Below, one piece after another: positions 54,047-64,000 of a stretch of DNA of 64,000 bases (its first letter is position 1; the number at the start of each line of letters is the position of its first letter). This stretch comes from Beaufortia kweichowensis (lineage: Eukaryota; Chordata; Actinopteri; Cypriniformes; Gastromyzontidae). A program made the translations under genes and the position numbers. Below the pieces are notes generated by a model. It was not told the DNA's origin and searched no databases. It saw only the letters and a list, made by a program, of their open reading frames with translations. The DNA lies in assembly GCA_019155185.1 (NCBI GenBank), contig CM032808.1, positions 4,575,255-4,639,254 of the forward strand. Direction: 5' to 3'.

Positions 54047-54994
54047 CAAAATATTTGTGGTAGCTAATGCTAACGGGCTAATGTTACCCGCCAAATTGTA
54101 TATGTCCTCTGCTAGTGGATTATAAAGTGGATGAAACGTGGAATGTTACCGAATTTTACCTTGGCTGGTCAGGCCATGTTTTTTAATATTAATATTATAA
54201 AATATTAGAAGAGGACTTTTCAGAACTTTGAACTATGAAGTGTAGGTCTACCCAGAGAACAGTTACACCCAAACAGCATAACAGCTAATGCTGCTGCCCT
54301 GGCTTCAGCTTCACCCCTTTAAAATACTGATTCTGTTCAGCGTGAACTTATCTTTCTTTTTTTTTAAACTCTGGCTCCTAATAAACAGAATAAGATAACC
54401 ACCCCTTACCCCCCAGCCACACAAACAGAAATAAGTACTACATTACCTCTGTGGTTTTGTCCATCCATGTCAACGGAACGACATCTACAGTGTTTTCTTG
54501 CAGAAATTTAATAATGGCAAAACGTTTGTCTGTAGCCTAAATTCAGAAAAGTTGAATATTATTTGACAAACAATATAAACCTGCCGATGTGTAAAACAGT
54601 GGACACTTACTTTTGAGAGCTGTCTATACACGCAGAAGAGCGTAAATCAATAGGCAAGCAAAAATAGTGGGAAAAGTGCCAATGTGCAAGCAAACATTTT
54701 AGGAAAAGTGGCAATGTGCAATCAAGCAAAAATTAAGTACAAATTGGATATGAGCAACCAAAAAGTGGGGGAAAGCAGCAGTGTTTTCTCTAATTCATTA
54801 ACTGTCCAGACCAGACATTAACCATATTTGTCTTACTTGAACATTTATTTTTATTTGTAACAACAAAATTAAGACACATGAGGTCAATTTAAAATAACAT
54901 CAATATTTTTACAGAAGATAAATATTCAAATTAGGTAAAAAAAATTAAAATCTTCTTAAAAGCTTTAGAAGACCATTTATTTAAAATACTGCTA
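54047..54994. other. Non-coding DNA
   Basis: No motif is recognised. A short run of repeated phrases ('gtgggaaaagtgccaatgtg' and 'aggaaaagtggcaatgtgca', about 54668-54720) is the only structure. Confidence 0.35.
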
Positions 54995-56565
54995 CAGTGA
55001 GAGTTCTCATCTAGAAAATGTCAGTTTAAATTGTGTAAAACTGTAAGAAAAATTTAGGTTGCCATCATCCTCTACCATAAACGCCTTTCTGTCCAGCAAC
55101 TCTTCAGGCAGTTTCTTCATTCTTGTTTGGCCAATCTGAGCTTCATAAATACCAATAAGTCTCGAATCACAAGGCTCCATAAAGTAAGGCTCCAGATGGC
55201 CATAGACACGACAGAGTAGCATCTTTTGTCCATTTTCTTCCTCTGCTAACACAGAAACAACCTCACAGCATTCCAGAGCACTGAGAGCAAAAATGTTGTC
55301 TGGTTATTGCGTTCTCAAATTAGGTGCCGGTCGTGCCGCGTCTTTTTCTGCTTGTCCATCTCACCAAGACGTCTTACAATCTGTGAAAGAGGACTCCGAC
55401 CAGACCGAACCAACCTTTTTAGTTGGTGCAAATAGCTCTCAAAGCAGAATGCACTACATTCATTGAGGCTGCCAAAGTTTTTTGCTTCAGATGCAAGGTG
55501 CACCAGAGAATGAACGTTGTACACTAGGAACTCGCTGCCGTACAGAGCTCTTCCTTGCTCGCAAAAAATGTCAGCAATTCACTGGCATATGAATTGTACT
55601 CCCTAGCAAGGCCTAGACTGATGAGCATACATAATGCCACACTAAATGTCAAGAAGTGATGATACATTTTGTCAGGCAAGACACCCTTGAGCACAATTTT
55701 CCTTGACAGGTAGCCTTCCACCTGTCAATGTCCTCCAAGCAGCGTGGCTTCCTAGCAAACACATTTGGAATGGATGGTTTAAGTTCCACAAGTCTATCAC
55801 TGACTTCCTTGACTTGCCTAGCTGACAATCTAATTCCCTTTGGCCCACGCAGGCACAACAAAATCAACTTCATCATTACTTCAAGACAACACTGATGCAT
55901 GTAATCAGCAGGGAACTGCTTGATCATGTCAATTGACAGCTGGCAAAATGGTGATTCACATGAAAGGAGGTGGTGGTGGTGCTCTCCCTGAGTCTTCTCC
56001 CTGAATGACAGGTCTGTTCTGAGAGCAAGATTCCTACTCTCAGGATAGATTACTCTGTGGCCATCCCACATACCTTTATGATTACATTTGTCACAGCCAT
56101 AATACCCTGAATAGTGTTTGATGTTTTTAACAAGAGCTTTGGCTGGAGCATCACACATCGCAAATTCACTCTGAATTTTTGGTCTTCAAATTCCAATCCA
56201 TTCTCCATCAAATTATGACGATCACTGACAACATCTTGAAGAAACTCAAGATTTTTTGGCTTTGAGGCTCCATAACACAATACCAAAGGAACAACTGAAG
56301 GTGAAGACAGATTTATTTTACACAAAACAGGCCACAATGACATATTGCTACTTGTGAACAGTGGCAAACCATCAATGTTCAAAGAAATGTCCAGTTCATG
56401 CATTTGACTTAAAACTGAGTCAGAATACAACTTCAAATGGTTTACAATTTGTTCTTTGCACCCCAGGTATATATATTGCATGCCAGACTTTACCTGCAAA
56501 CCTACTCTATCACAAGTAGCGGGCAATGTTCTTGCCGTTTTGGGAAGTTCTGGATTTCCATTTTC
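54995..56565 (-). pseudogene. CACTA/EnSpm-like transposase, main part
   Basis: Minus-strand frames in order give HELDISLNIDGLPLFTSSNM, VPLVLCYGASKPKNLEFL, CDKCNHKGMWDGHRVIYPES and LALRTDLSFREKTQGEHHHH. Next come MIKQFPADYMHQCCLEVMMK, FARKPRCLEDIDRWKAT, YHHFLTFSVALCMLISLGLA and VHSLVHLASEAKNFGSL. This pattern (DxSxNIDGLPLF, Cys-x2-Cys, DYMH, then the Arg-rich RKPR..DRWKAT block) is that of a large family of CACTA-like transposases widespread in fish and cnidarians. The DxD and DYMH positions are probable catalytic sites by analogy. Frames change at about 56150, 55710 and 55520. The N-terminal exon is separated by an L2 insertion. Confidence 0.72.
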
Positions 56566-58604
56566 TCATTTCCATTTACATTTAGGCATTTAGCTGACGC
56601 TTTTATCCAAAGCGACTTACAAATATTAGGAGACAATGAAGCGATACATCAAAAGCGGCAGCAATAGTACTAAGAAGTGCTTTCCTAAGTTTACAATGTT
56701 ATGCAGTGCTAGATAAATACTTGTAGGGGAAAGAAAAGAAGGAGTTTTTGTTAGTTTTTTATTATGCTGTCAGGTGTTCGTGGAAAAGGTGTGTTTTTAG
56801 TAGTTTTTTAAAGGGGGTGAGGGATGTGGCAGACCGGATTGTGTTAGGAAGATTATTCCACAAGCCGGGAACAGAGAAGGAGAAAGAGCGAGAGAGAGAT
56901 TTAGTGCCCTTCTGTGATGGTACCACCAGTCGATGTTCATTTGTTGAGCGTAGGGTTCTGGATGGGTTGTAGGTATGTAGAAGAGAGTTAAAGTATGAGG
57001 GTGCAGAGTTTGTGATGGTTTTAAATGTCAGCATTAATGATTTAAATTTAATGCGGGCCGCCACCGGTAGCCAATGGAGAGAGATGAAGAGTGGCGTGAC
57101 ATGCTCTTTTGGGTTCCTGGAAGACAAGTCTTGCTGCAGCGTTCTGCAGCGTTCTGTTCTAACTGATTTAGATGGTGTAATGGTTGTGTTGCCAATTTGA
57201 ATTGTGAGGTTGTGTTGGGTTGCCGGTGAGGCCAGAAGTACCAGGAGCTCAGTTTTGGCAAGGTTTAGCTGAAGGTGGTGTTTAGTCATCCAAGATGAGA
57301 TGTCATTCAGGCAGGCTGCAATGCGTGATGCTATTGTGGGGTCATCTGGCTGGAAGGAGAAGAAAATCTGGGTGTCATCAGCATAGCAGTGGTAATCAAA
57401 GCCATGTGATTGAATGATGGGACCCAGGGATGTTGTGTAGATGGAAAAGAGGAGTGGTGCAAGAACAGATCCCTGAGGAATGCCAGTGGCCATGGGATGG
57501 GCTTTAGACAGCTCCCCATTCCATGACACCCTGAAGGACCTGTCTGAGAGGTAGGATTTAAACCACCGGAGTGGGGTACCTGTGATCCCTAGCGATGAGA
57601 GGGATGTCAGTAGGATCTGGTGGTTGACCGTGTCAAAGGCGGCGGAAAGATCCAGCAGAATGAGAACAGATGATTTAGACTCGGCTTTTGCCAGTCGCAG
57701 TGTCTCAGTGACTGACAGAAGTGCAGTCTCTGTGGAGTGGTTGCTCTTGAAACCGGACTGTCGTTTGTCCAGTAGTTCGTTCTGGGAGAGGTAGGATGAA
57801 ATCTGATTAAAAACGGCTCGCTCCAGTGTCTTAGAGATGAACGGGAGGAGAGAGACAGGTCTGTAGCTATCGGTGAGGGAAGGGTTGAGAGTGGGTTTTT
57901 TAAGCAGCGGGGTGACCCGGGCCTGTTTAAAGGTGGTGGGGAAGGTGCCAGAGAGGAGTGAGGAGTTAATAATGTGTGTGAGTGATGGAGTGACTGCGCT
58001 GGAGATGGATTGGAGCAGATGGGAGGGGATTGGGTCGAGTGGGCAGGTGGTGGGGTTGCAGGAGAGAAGTTTGGTAACTTCAGCATCGTTTAAAGTGGAA
58101 AAAGGTGGGGGGGTAGGTGGAGAGAGGAGGGCGCTAAAGGTTTTGAAAAGTTTTTTAGAATCTGATGTGTGACTGATCTTTGTGATGTAGTAAGATGTCT
58201 TTGCTGTGTGGACAGCAGCGGAGAAGGATGAAAGTAGTGACTGGTACTCACAGAGGTCGGGTGAGTGTTTCGTCTTACGCCATTTCCTTTCAGCAGCCCT
58301 GAGTTTGGTCCGATGATCCCTAAGGACGTCCGAAAGCCAAGGGCAGGGAGGGGAGGCACGAGCTGGTCTGGAGGATAGAGGGCAGAGGTTATCTAGACAG
58401 GATGTTAGTGTTGAACATAGGGTGTCCGTGGCTGTATTGGTATCCAGGGATGAGAAGTTGGAAGGAAGAGAGGATGATACCTCAGCAGAAAGTGTGCTGG
58501 GGGAAAGAGAGCGGAGATTGCGCCTGAATGAAACAGATGTGGGTGTGGCTGTGTTGTTCAAAGGAATACCATGCGGTCAAAAGAATTTCTCTCAAAATTT
58601 TTAA
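56566..58604 (-). mobile_element. L2-type LINE inserted in the CACTA-like gene
   Basis: The 3' tail (56566-56740, minus) carries 'aagtcgctttggataaaagc' and ATGTAA repeats. The 5' end is truncated near 58604 within ORF2. The host reading (LLKILRE / ENGNPELPKTARTLPAT) continues across it. On the minus strand 'TGAGA' occurs just before the 5' end and just after the tail, a probable 5-bp target duplication. It contains the long ORF at 56762-58561. Confidence 0.88.
56762..58561 (-). pseudogene. L2-type LINE ORF2 (reverse transcriptase), 599 codons
   Basis: The longest open frame in the window. It starts within ORF2, so the endonuclease is missing. Motifs are LKAAERKWRK-like linker, LDPIPSHLLQSISSAV, SYRPVSLLPFISKTLERAVF, VLILLDLSAAFDTVNHQILL (motif A), GIPQGSVLAPLLFSIYT (motif B) and YHCYADDTQIFFSF (motif C). 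LNLAKTELLVL and the end block SLHWLPVAARIKFKSL, VPGLWNNLPNTIRS follow. Between ITPSKSVR and LSSRNPKEHVTP about 80 codons that normally follow are absent (GVIIDDQL to ARLVF region). The junction carries the duplicated 'cagaacgctgcagaacgctg'. RT catalytic residues are intact, but the protein lacks the nickase. Confidence 0.93.
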
Positions 58605-58920
58605 GAGTGAATCAACTGCATTGTGTTTAACTGGGAACTCACTGGTCCACTGAGCAAGTCTTTCACTGAGAGTAGGACTAGGAGATACAGAAGGTTCTTC
58701 ATCACTGTTATTTTCGGATACGTCAAAATCGCCAAGTGACCCCTCATTTTCCTCACTCTCATAATCTGACACAAATTCATTTTCCTCACTCTCGCATGTA
58801 TGAAGCACTGGGAAATGTCCAGTACATAATCTTTTCTGTGAAGGTTGCATATTATTTTGTAATAGCAATGTCTCTGCTTGGACAGCTTCAGTTTTTTTCT
58901 GCAACCGTTTAGCTCGTTTC
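58605..58920 (-). pseudogene. CACTA-like transposase, N-terminal exon
   Basis: The minus frame (58482-58904) reads LQKKTEAVQAETLLLQNNMQ, an acidic stretch (FVSDYESEENEGSLGDFDVS), then LSERLAQWTSEFPVKHNAV and DSLLKILRE. After this the L2 begins. Reading resumes at 56565 with LPKTARTLPATC. The exon seems to begin after an AG acceptor ('taccatag') at about 58921 with KRAKRLQKK. I infer an intron upstream. This is the N-terminal part of the gene at 54995-56565. Confidence 0.65.
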
Positions 58921-61524
58921 TATGGTATATATTATGATATATACATATGATTATATTAAATATTTTATATGCACATGGTATATTTTTATTACACAAATAG
59001 AACGATATCTTAAATGAACACTAAAGCACTAGAGCACATATATGGCATGTAAAGAGCACACACACATAGATTAAAGAACTCAGTGGTACTAGGAACATAG
59101 AGGTACAGAATAACACCACTGGGTACGTAGGTACCAAGCACGAACATAGAAGGCACGTGCTGCACATACTGCTCATTATGTTAACATGTTGATATATGCA
59201 GATATATGTATATGATATAACACTGAAACACCAATCCAGGGTTGCCTTGCCACCATTATAATATAAGAACAGAGAAATAAGAAACCAAAGGGCCAGGCCC
59301 AAAAAGGAATAATCCAATAAGAGAAGATAATAGTAGCAGACCAAGGGGATGGCTAAAGAGAAAAGGTCAATCATTTGTCACAAAGAAATGGAATAAAGTG
59401 AGGAGTCAGAGACTGTAAGATCAGATGCTTTTGGATGTTCATTGGATGTTTGTTGGCTGTTCCAGCTTTGTTGGCTCGAGCAATAAAGTTTGACTTTTGG
59501 CACCTGGAACTTTCTTTTCATAGTGATTTTTTGAATATTAAGGGATTATTTTCCACAACATTTCCAGAGCGTGTTATATGACTGCTCATTTCTTTCCATT
59601 GTTGCATTTATGCAGTTAAGACAAGAGAAAAAACAAATAAAAAACAACAAGCACTAAAAAGGATAAAAGTATTGGTCAGACTCCATGAGGAAGATATTAC
59701 TGTCAAAGATAAGAGAAAAAGGGAAAAACAAGTTAGAAAATGTCATATTAACATTGCATGTATGTATCTGTCACTCACACACTTTCACAGACCTCCACGT
59801 CACACATATTGTATGCATATTATGCAGTCTTCCTAGTGAAATTACACACAAACTGATGAATACTGTTTATCTAACACTCATCAGACAAAATGTTACGATA
59901 AATGTAATCAACATATAATGTTTTGGTTTTTAGTGAAAATTGCTGCAAATACAACTGCTTCCACTGTCTGTCCCATGTAAACCTATTCAAACTGACTGAC
60001 AGTTTGGAACTATTGAGCGCTCGAGGAACCACGTGATGGCAACTCAACAGCTCCGGGTGGACCAAGCTAAAAATATGCTTTTACACTCAATTTGACCAAA
60101 GAGACAGCATTTAATGTGACCTCAAATCAGCAATAAAATCTGACCCGTTATTTAATTGTGAGTTTGTACATTCAAATTCAAACAGATATATTTTAGTCTT
60201 GCATCCCCAAAATAACTGTGCAGCTGCAGGAAACATTGAAAATGTTCGTTATAGGAAATAAAATATATAGGAACAGATTTATGAACATTACATTAACCTC
60301 TTTTGGGCACATTTCAAATTTTGAGGCTTTCATATTTAAATTGGTGATTTTCTGTTGTCATGCGCTCGATGAAAAGAGCAATTTAAGAGAAGCACCGTGA
60401 CATTTACTTTTAAAACGACACAGAGCTTGCTTAACATGCTAAAAAATGTGTATTTGCGTCAGTTTACTACAGTTATTGCTAGGGATTTTACCGTGACAAA
60501 AAAGCACAGGCATTTCAATTCGGATAAACCTCAAAAATGCATTTTAATGAAAATGTCAATACTAGTTTTTTTTTGCTTTTAGTATTTAGTTTTACACACT
60601 CATGCAAGTTCGATCGTAACGGCTTATCTGTGAGCAGCGCAGCAATTTTGCTCTAGAGAAACTTGGCAAACCCTTACTGTATAACTTCATTAAAACAGTT
60701 ATCAGCGCCTGCTACAAAACTAAACTAATTAACATTTTTATAATAACAGTATTTTATTCATACAACCGAACAAATCACTTAACTTACCTGAAAGGCGCGC
60801 TGTTTCAAATGAGTCTGTCCCGTGGTGTTTGATTGACATATGCGACTGAGCATGCGCTCCAAAAACCACATCCAACCTATCAAGCTAAAAGTATGAATTG
60901 GACTATATGCATGAAATATATAAAATAGTATTTCAGTGCATTGCAATTGTTGAAGAAGTTGAATTGGCAAAAGAAAAAAGCTGTATGACCAATTAATGAT
61001 TAAGCATTTTATGAATAATGATTAAACATTTTATGAATAATGTTTCAATGCTAACGTTTTTCTAACGTTATCAATAATTTATAACATTGACACAACGTTT
61101 TACTGGACGTCTAAATGCGTCTTATTTTGGATGTTCATAAGGTGTTGCTGCATAATTTAATTGCATATATAAGCCTGCATATAAAATAATCAAAAACCCA
61201 TTGTGTAACAAATGGCAATCAATTATGTCTTGAGGTTTACAATCTGTACTTGACAAACGTTCTAAAAAGGTCCAAAATCGGTCCAGTCAGACCTGAACGT
61301 CTATAAAACGGTTTAATCACGTGTACATCACGAACAATAAAATTTGTAGACTTAAGCAAAAATAAGACTGTTTTGATTTAACATAATATTTTATTGTGGC
61401 TATAACATTTTTGAACAGCCAGAAATTTTCTTCAGTTTTATGTTTTAGCAATTTTTAGCATCCGTTAACCAATTAAGACAATAAAACTACAAAATACTGA
61501 ATTATGGTTAACATATGTAAGTTG
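58921..61524. other. Non-coding DNA, 2.6 kb
   Basis: No recognised gene or repeat. It could hold introns or the 5' region of the CACTA-like gene on the minus strand. A tandem phrase 'aagcattttatgaataatga' occurs twice near 61002-61040. Confidence 0.4.
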
Positions 61525-61665
61525 TTTGGCTCATTTCTTGTATCCACCACCCCCAGCTCTTCCCGGAGCATGCTTTAGGTGTTCTGCCATTGCTGCATCA
61601 ATTTCCGAGTCAGTAGCATTTGGGCTCCACCTCTTCACAGCATCCTTGAAAGCACCAGGCCACCT
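61525..61665 (-). pseudogene. DUF4806-like C-terminal end
   Basis: The minus strand reads AFKDAVKRWSPNATDSEIDA, AMAEHLKHAPGRAGGGGYKK and stop at 61531. An amphipathic end of this kind (A-T-D-S-E-I-x-x-A-I followed by L-x-x-A-P-x-R) resembles the C-terminus of DUF4806 proteins, which often accompany CACTA-like transposases in animals. About 45 codons remain before gag sequence of the opposite strand starts at about 61666. The assignment is from memory of the family pattern. Confidence 0.4.
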
Positions 61666-62760
61666 GCAAACGACCCGAGCTAGGGCCCGAGTCCTGGCCC
61701 AGCAGCGGGACCACTTGAAAGCTGAATGGGATGCTGTCCAAAGGGAACTCAAGGACACATACCAAATACAAGCTGAACATGTGGGGGAAAAACAAAGCCT
61801 TGAACTTGGTTGGCGGAACCAAGCCTTTCCGCCAAGAACTCCAAGCAGCAAAGGGGGGTGAGAGTCCCCTGTTCAACGCTTCGCCGGCCAGCACTCTAGA
61901 GCCCCTAACAACCACAGAGTGGGGGCGGGGACCCATCCAGAGGACCTCTGCAGACATCATTGACAAGCTGGCCAGAAACATCCCAACCTTCACTCCAGAT
62001 CCTGCAGGACATTGAATTCCATTTCCAATCAATGGCCAACGCGACTACAAGAGATAGACTGTACCTGCTCAGGATTACCTCCAGCCGGGAGGTACGCAGC
62101 TTCCTGGACCGGCAGTCAGAAGCAGTCAGAACAGATTACGAGCAACTACAACAGGCCCTAATAAAGGAGTTCTCGGACCCAGAGTTGGAGTAAGGACTAG
62201 TCACTGCCATGGACCTTAAACAAGGCCGACAGGAAACCCCACAGGCCTACTACAACCGGCTCTGACGGGCCTACTTTGGGTTCAGAAATGAGCCAGAGAT
62301 GGAGGAAGACTTCAATTTCAGAACACTGTTCCTACGAAATCTGCATCCATCAGTGAGCCACCACCTAGGTGTTATGGCATTTCCCGTATGATGACTACCA
62401 GACAGCTGCGGGACCTAGCCCATAAAGCCTTTGGAAAACAAAAGGCCACTTCTGAAAAGACTTCTAAAAATCCATCTATCCTTTCCGTCGCTGAACACTA
62501 CACAGGTTTGACTCCGGAGGGCATACAACAGCAACACAGAGCCAAGCCCTTCAACAGAGAGTCATGGGACTTCACAGCCAGTCGGGGAGGTTATGGTCAC
62601 GAGAAGCAAGGCAGACAAGTCGAACCGGAGGCTGAGCCGAACCTCATAGAGAACCCTCCGCCGACGCACTGGCACCCCAAGGAATACTGACAACTGAACT
62701 TGATCCCGTCTATCCAACTGAACCACCGCCCGACGACGTTCTGCCCGGAACCTCGCCTTG
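61666..62760 (+). pseudogene. Retroelement gag relic
   Basis: Plus frames give an N-terminal coiled stretch (RARVLAQQRDHLKAEWDAV), then TSADIIDKLARNIPTFTPDP. A capsid-like helical domain follows (DIEFHFQSMANATTRDRLYL, LQQALIKEFSDPE, GRQETPQAYYNRL, FRTLFLRNLHPSVSHHLG) and MTTRQLRDLAHKAFGKQK. This is the capsid pattern of LTR retroelements. No zinc knuckle or protease follows, because a DIRS copy on the other strand starts at about 62760. Stops and frameshifts occur at about 61860, 62193, 62264 and 62389. I cannot say which LTR family it belongs to. Confidence 0.65.
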
Positions 62761-63574
62761 GGTAGAGAAAAGCCTTAACCATGCCTGGTGCAAACTCCAG
62801 ACATGAAGGCGAGACTGAAAGAGCTTTAAGGTCCCCAACTCTCTTCAGAGAGGAAATCGCCAGCAAGAACTTTGTCTTGATGGTGAGAAACTTGGCCGAG
62901 ACGGCCTCAATGGGTTCAAATGGAGCAACCGACAACCCCTCTAGTACCACCACCAGGTCCCAAGCTGGGACCCTGGCACGCAATGCCGGCCTTAGCCTCA
63001 GTGTGCCACGGAGGAAGCATATAACCAGTGGGTCTCGACCCAGAGACTGGCCATTAACAGGAATATGGTAGGCAGAAATGGCTGTTACATAAACCTTAAG
63101 AGTTGAGGGCACCAGCCCCGAAGAAAAGCGGTCTTGCAGGAACTCGAGTACTGTGCTAACAGGACAGTTTACTGGATCTTGCCTTCGATCTGAGCACCAG
63201 GAAGTTAACACTTCCCACTTCAATGCATACAGCTTCCTCGTGGAGGGAGCTTTGGAGCTTAGAATGGTCTCTATGATCTCAGTCGAGAGACCTGTATGTA
63301 TGAGTCGGGCCCCCTCAGAGGCCAGACCCACAGTTTCCACATCTCTGGGCAAGGGTGAAGGATGGAGCACTGCGCTTGAGATAGGAGATCTCTCCTGACC
63401 GGCAGCTCGACAGGGGTGCCGTCTAGGAGTGCAGTCAGGTCCGAGAACCATACTCGGGCCGGACATCGAGATGCTACCAGCAACAGGCATACTGGCGCAC
63501 CCTCTCCAGAACTCCCGGGAGCAGAGCGATCGGGCGAAAAGCGTACAGGCGTAGCTACGACTGTACGAGAGCAT
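62760..63574 (-). pseudogene. DIRS tyrosine recombinase, 3' truncated
   Basis: The minus frame (62597-63574) reads SSKAPSTRKLYALKWEVLTS, WCSDRRQDPVNCPVSTVLEF, then VPSTLKVYVTAISAYHIPV, LRGTLRLRPALRARVPAWDL and LLAISSLKRVGDLKALSV (first catalytic Arg). It ends at FAPGMVKAFLYPRRG, after which the reading is gag sequence of another element. The His-x-x-Arg and Tyr blocks are missing. The N-terminal part matches the DIRS at 18930-19800 and supplies the segment deleted there. Confidence 0.88.
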
Positions 63575-64000
63575 CCAGCCCCAGTGGGGCTGGTGGTGTT
63601 AGGGAGAACCACAATGGACAGTGCGTTGTCTCTGGAGATGCAAAGAGGGCCACTTCTGCTGGGTAGAATATATCCCAGATTAATTTCACCACCTCGGGGT
63701 GAAGTCTCCATTCCCCTGGCCTCGGCCCCTGTCTCGACAGGGCGTCTGCTCCCACATTCAACCGCCCCGGGATATATACGCTGCTCTGACAGAGAGTAGC
63801 TTCCCTTGGGACCACAGCAGGATCTGGTGTGCCAGTTTGTATAATGGGTGCGACCGCAGACTTTAATGCTAGCCATACCGCCATCATCTCTAGGCAATTT
63901 ATGTGCCACTCGAGTTGGCGGCCCTTCCATAGGCCTCTGGAGGAATGGCCTTCCATTACCACTCCCCAGCCCATGAGGGATGCATCTGTCATTAGCGTAG
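63555..64000 (-). pseudogene. DIRS RNase H, partial, cut by window end
   Basis: On the minus strand MTDASLMGWGVVMEG carries the first Asp, INCLEMMAVWLAL the Glu, and VYIPGRLNVGADALSRQ the last Asp. VALFASPETTHCPLWFSL follows. The central VRTDNTATV block is missing: after LKSAVAPIIQ the frame jumps to a shifted reading of the LLWSQ region. So an internal deletion with frame change has occurred. It is joined to the recombinase at 62760-63574 by a frameshift. RT would lie beyond the window. Confidence 0.87.

Noticed and set aside
59021..59374. 117-codon hydrophobic Cys/Leu-rich minus-strand frame
   Set aside because: It is low-complexity in character, with no recognisable domain or gene context.
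1..64000. tRNA, rRNA or conserved host gene
   Set aside because: I looked for characteristic motifs on both strands and found none that could be supported; a tRNA scan could still find a diverged one.

Overview
The window looks like intergenic or heterochromatic-type DNA from a teleost fish, probably a cyprinid. The evidence is the repeat spectrum: L2-type LINEs with an esterase ORF1, Rex/CR1-like and L1-like LINEs, DIRS and Ngaro tyrosine-recombinase retrotransposons, Gypsy and Gmr1-like LTR elements, a pogo-type Tc1/mariner element, CACTA-like sequence, and AT-rich micro- and minisatellites. I see no convincing host protein-coding gene and no rRNA or tRNA gene. Almost every long reading frame belongs to a transposable element, and nearly all carry frameshifts, stops or deletions. 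Family names rest on motif recognition by eye, not on a search.

Layout. 1-2.4 kb: a Gypsy LTR scrap and two minus-strand L2 pieces. 3.2-4.7 kb: a decayed DIRS relic. 4.7-16.5 kb: mostly non-coding DNA with tandem repeats, a long hairpin at 8.3-8.5 kb, L2 tails and one copy (10.5-11.5 kb) of a dispersed repeat. 16.5-20.1 kb: a DIRS element (gag, RT, RNase H, tyrosine recombinase). 20.3-23.5 kb: tandem non-coding repeats, a LINE tail and a 21-bp minisatellite. 24.2-26.8 kb: the inverted second copy of the 10.5-kb repeat, split by a pogo-like transposon. 27.1-27.6 kb: a second minisatellite. 28.2-29.6 kb: an endogenous retrovirus 3' end on the minus strand. 29.6-32.4 kb: a Gypsy-class element with integrase upstream of RT (Gmr1-like order) and its LTR. 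32.4-35.8 kb: L2 pieces split by a 1.72-kb solo LTR. 35.8-38.0 kb: a Ngaro-like RNase H and recombinase. 38.0-42.8 kb: Rex/CR1-like LINE pieces in both orientations, split by a second, inverted copy of the same solo LTR. 42.8-48.9 kb: an L2 piece, then a nearly complete L1 with ORF1 and ORF2. 48.9-51.8 kb: a minus-strand Gypsy pol with LTR. 53.2-58.9 kb: a CACTA-like terminus and transposase gene interrupted by an L2. 61.5-64 kb: a short DUF4806-like end, a retroelement gag relic and a truncated DIRS on the minus strand.

The elements do not act together as a pathway. The window is best read as a stack of nested insertions. Several junctions keep target-site duplications (CATT, ATTC, TA and probably TGAGA), so relative ages can be read. 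The most interesting items are the integrase-first Gypsy element, the inverted pair of long solo LTRs with a variable 47-bp repeat array, the 69-bp-arm hairpin, the empty versus filled site pair for the pogo element, and the possible CACTA unit.
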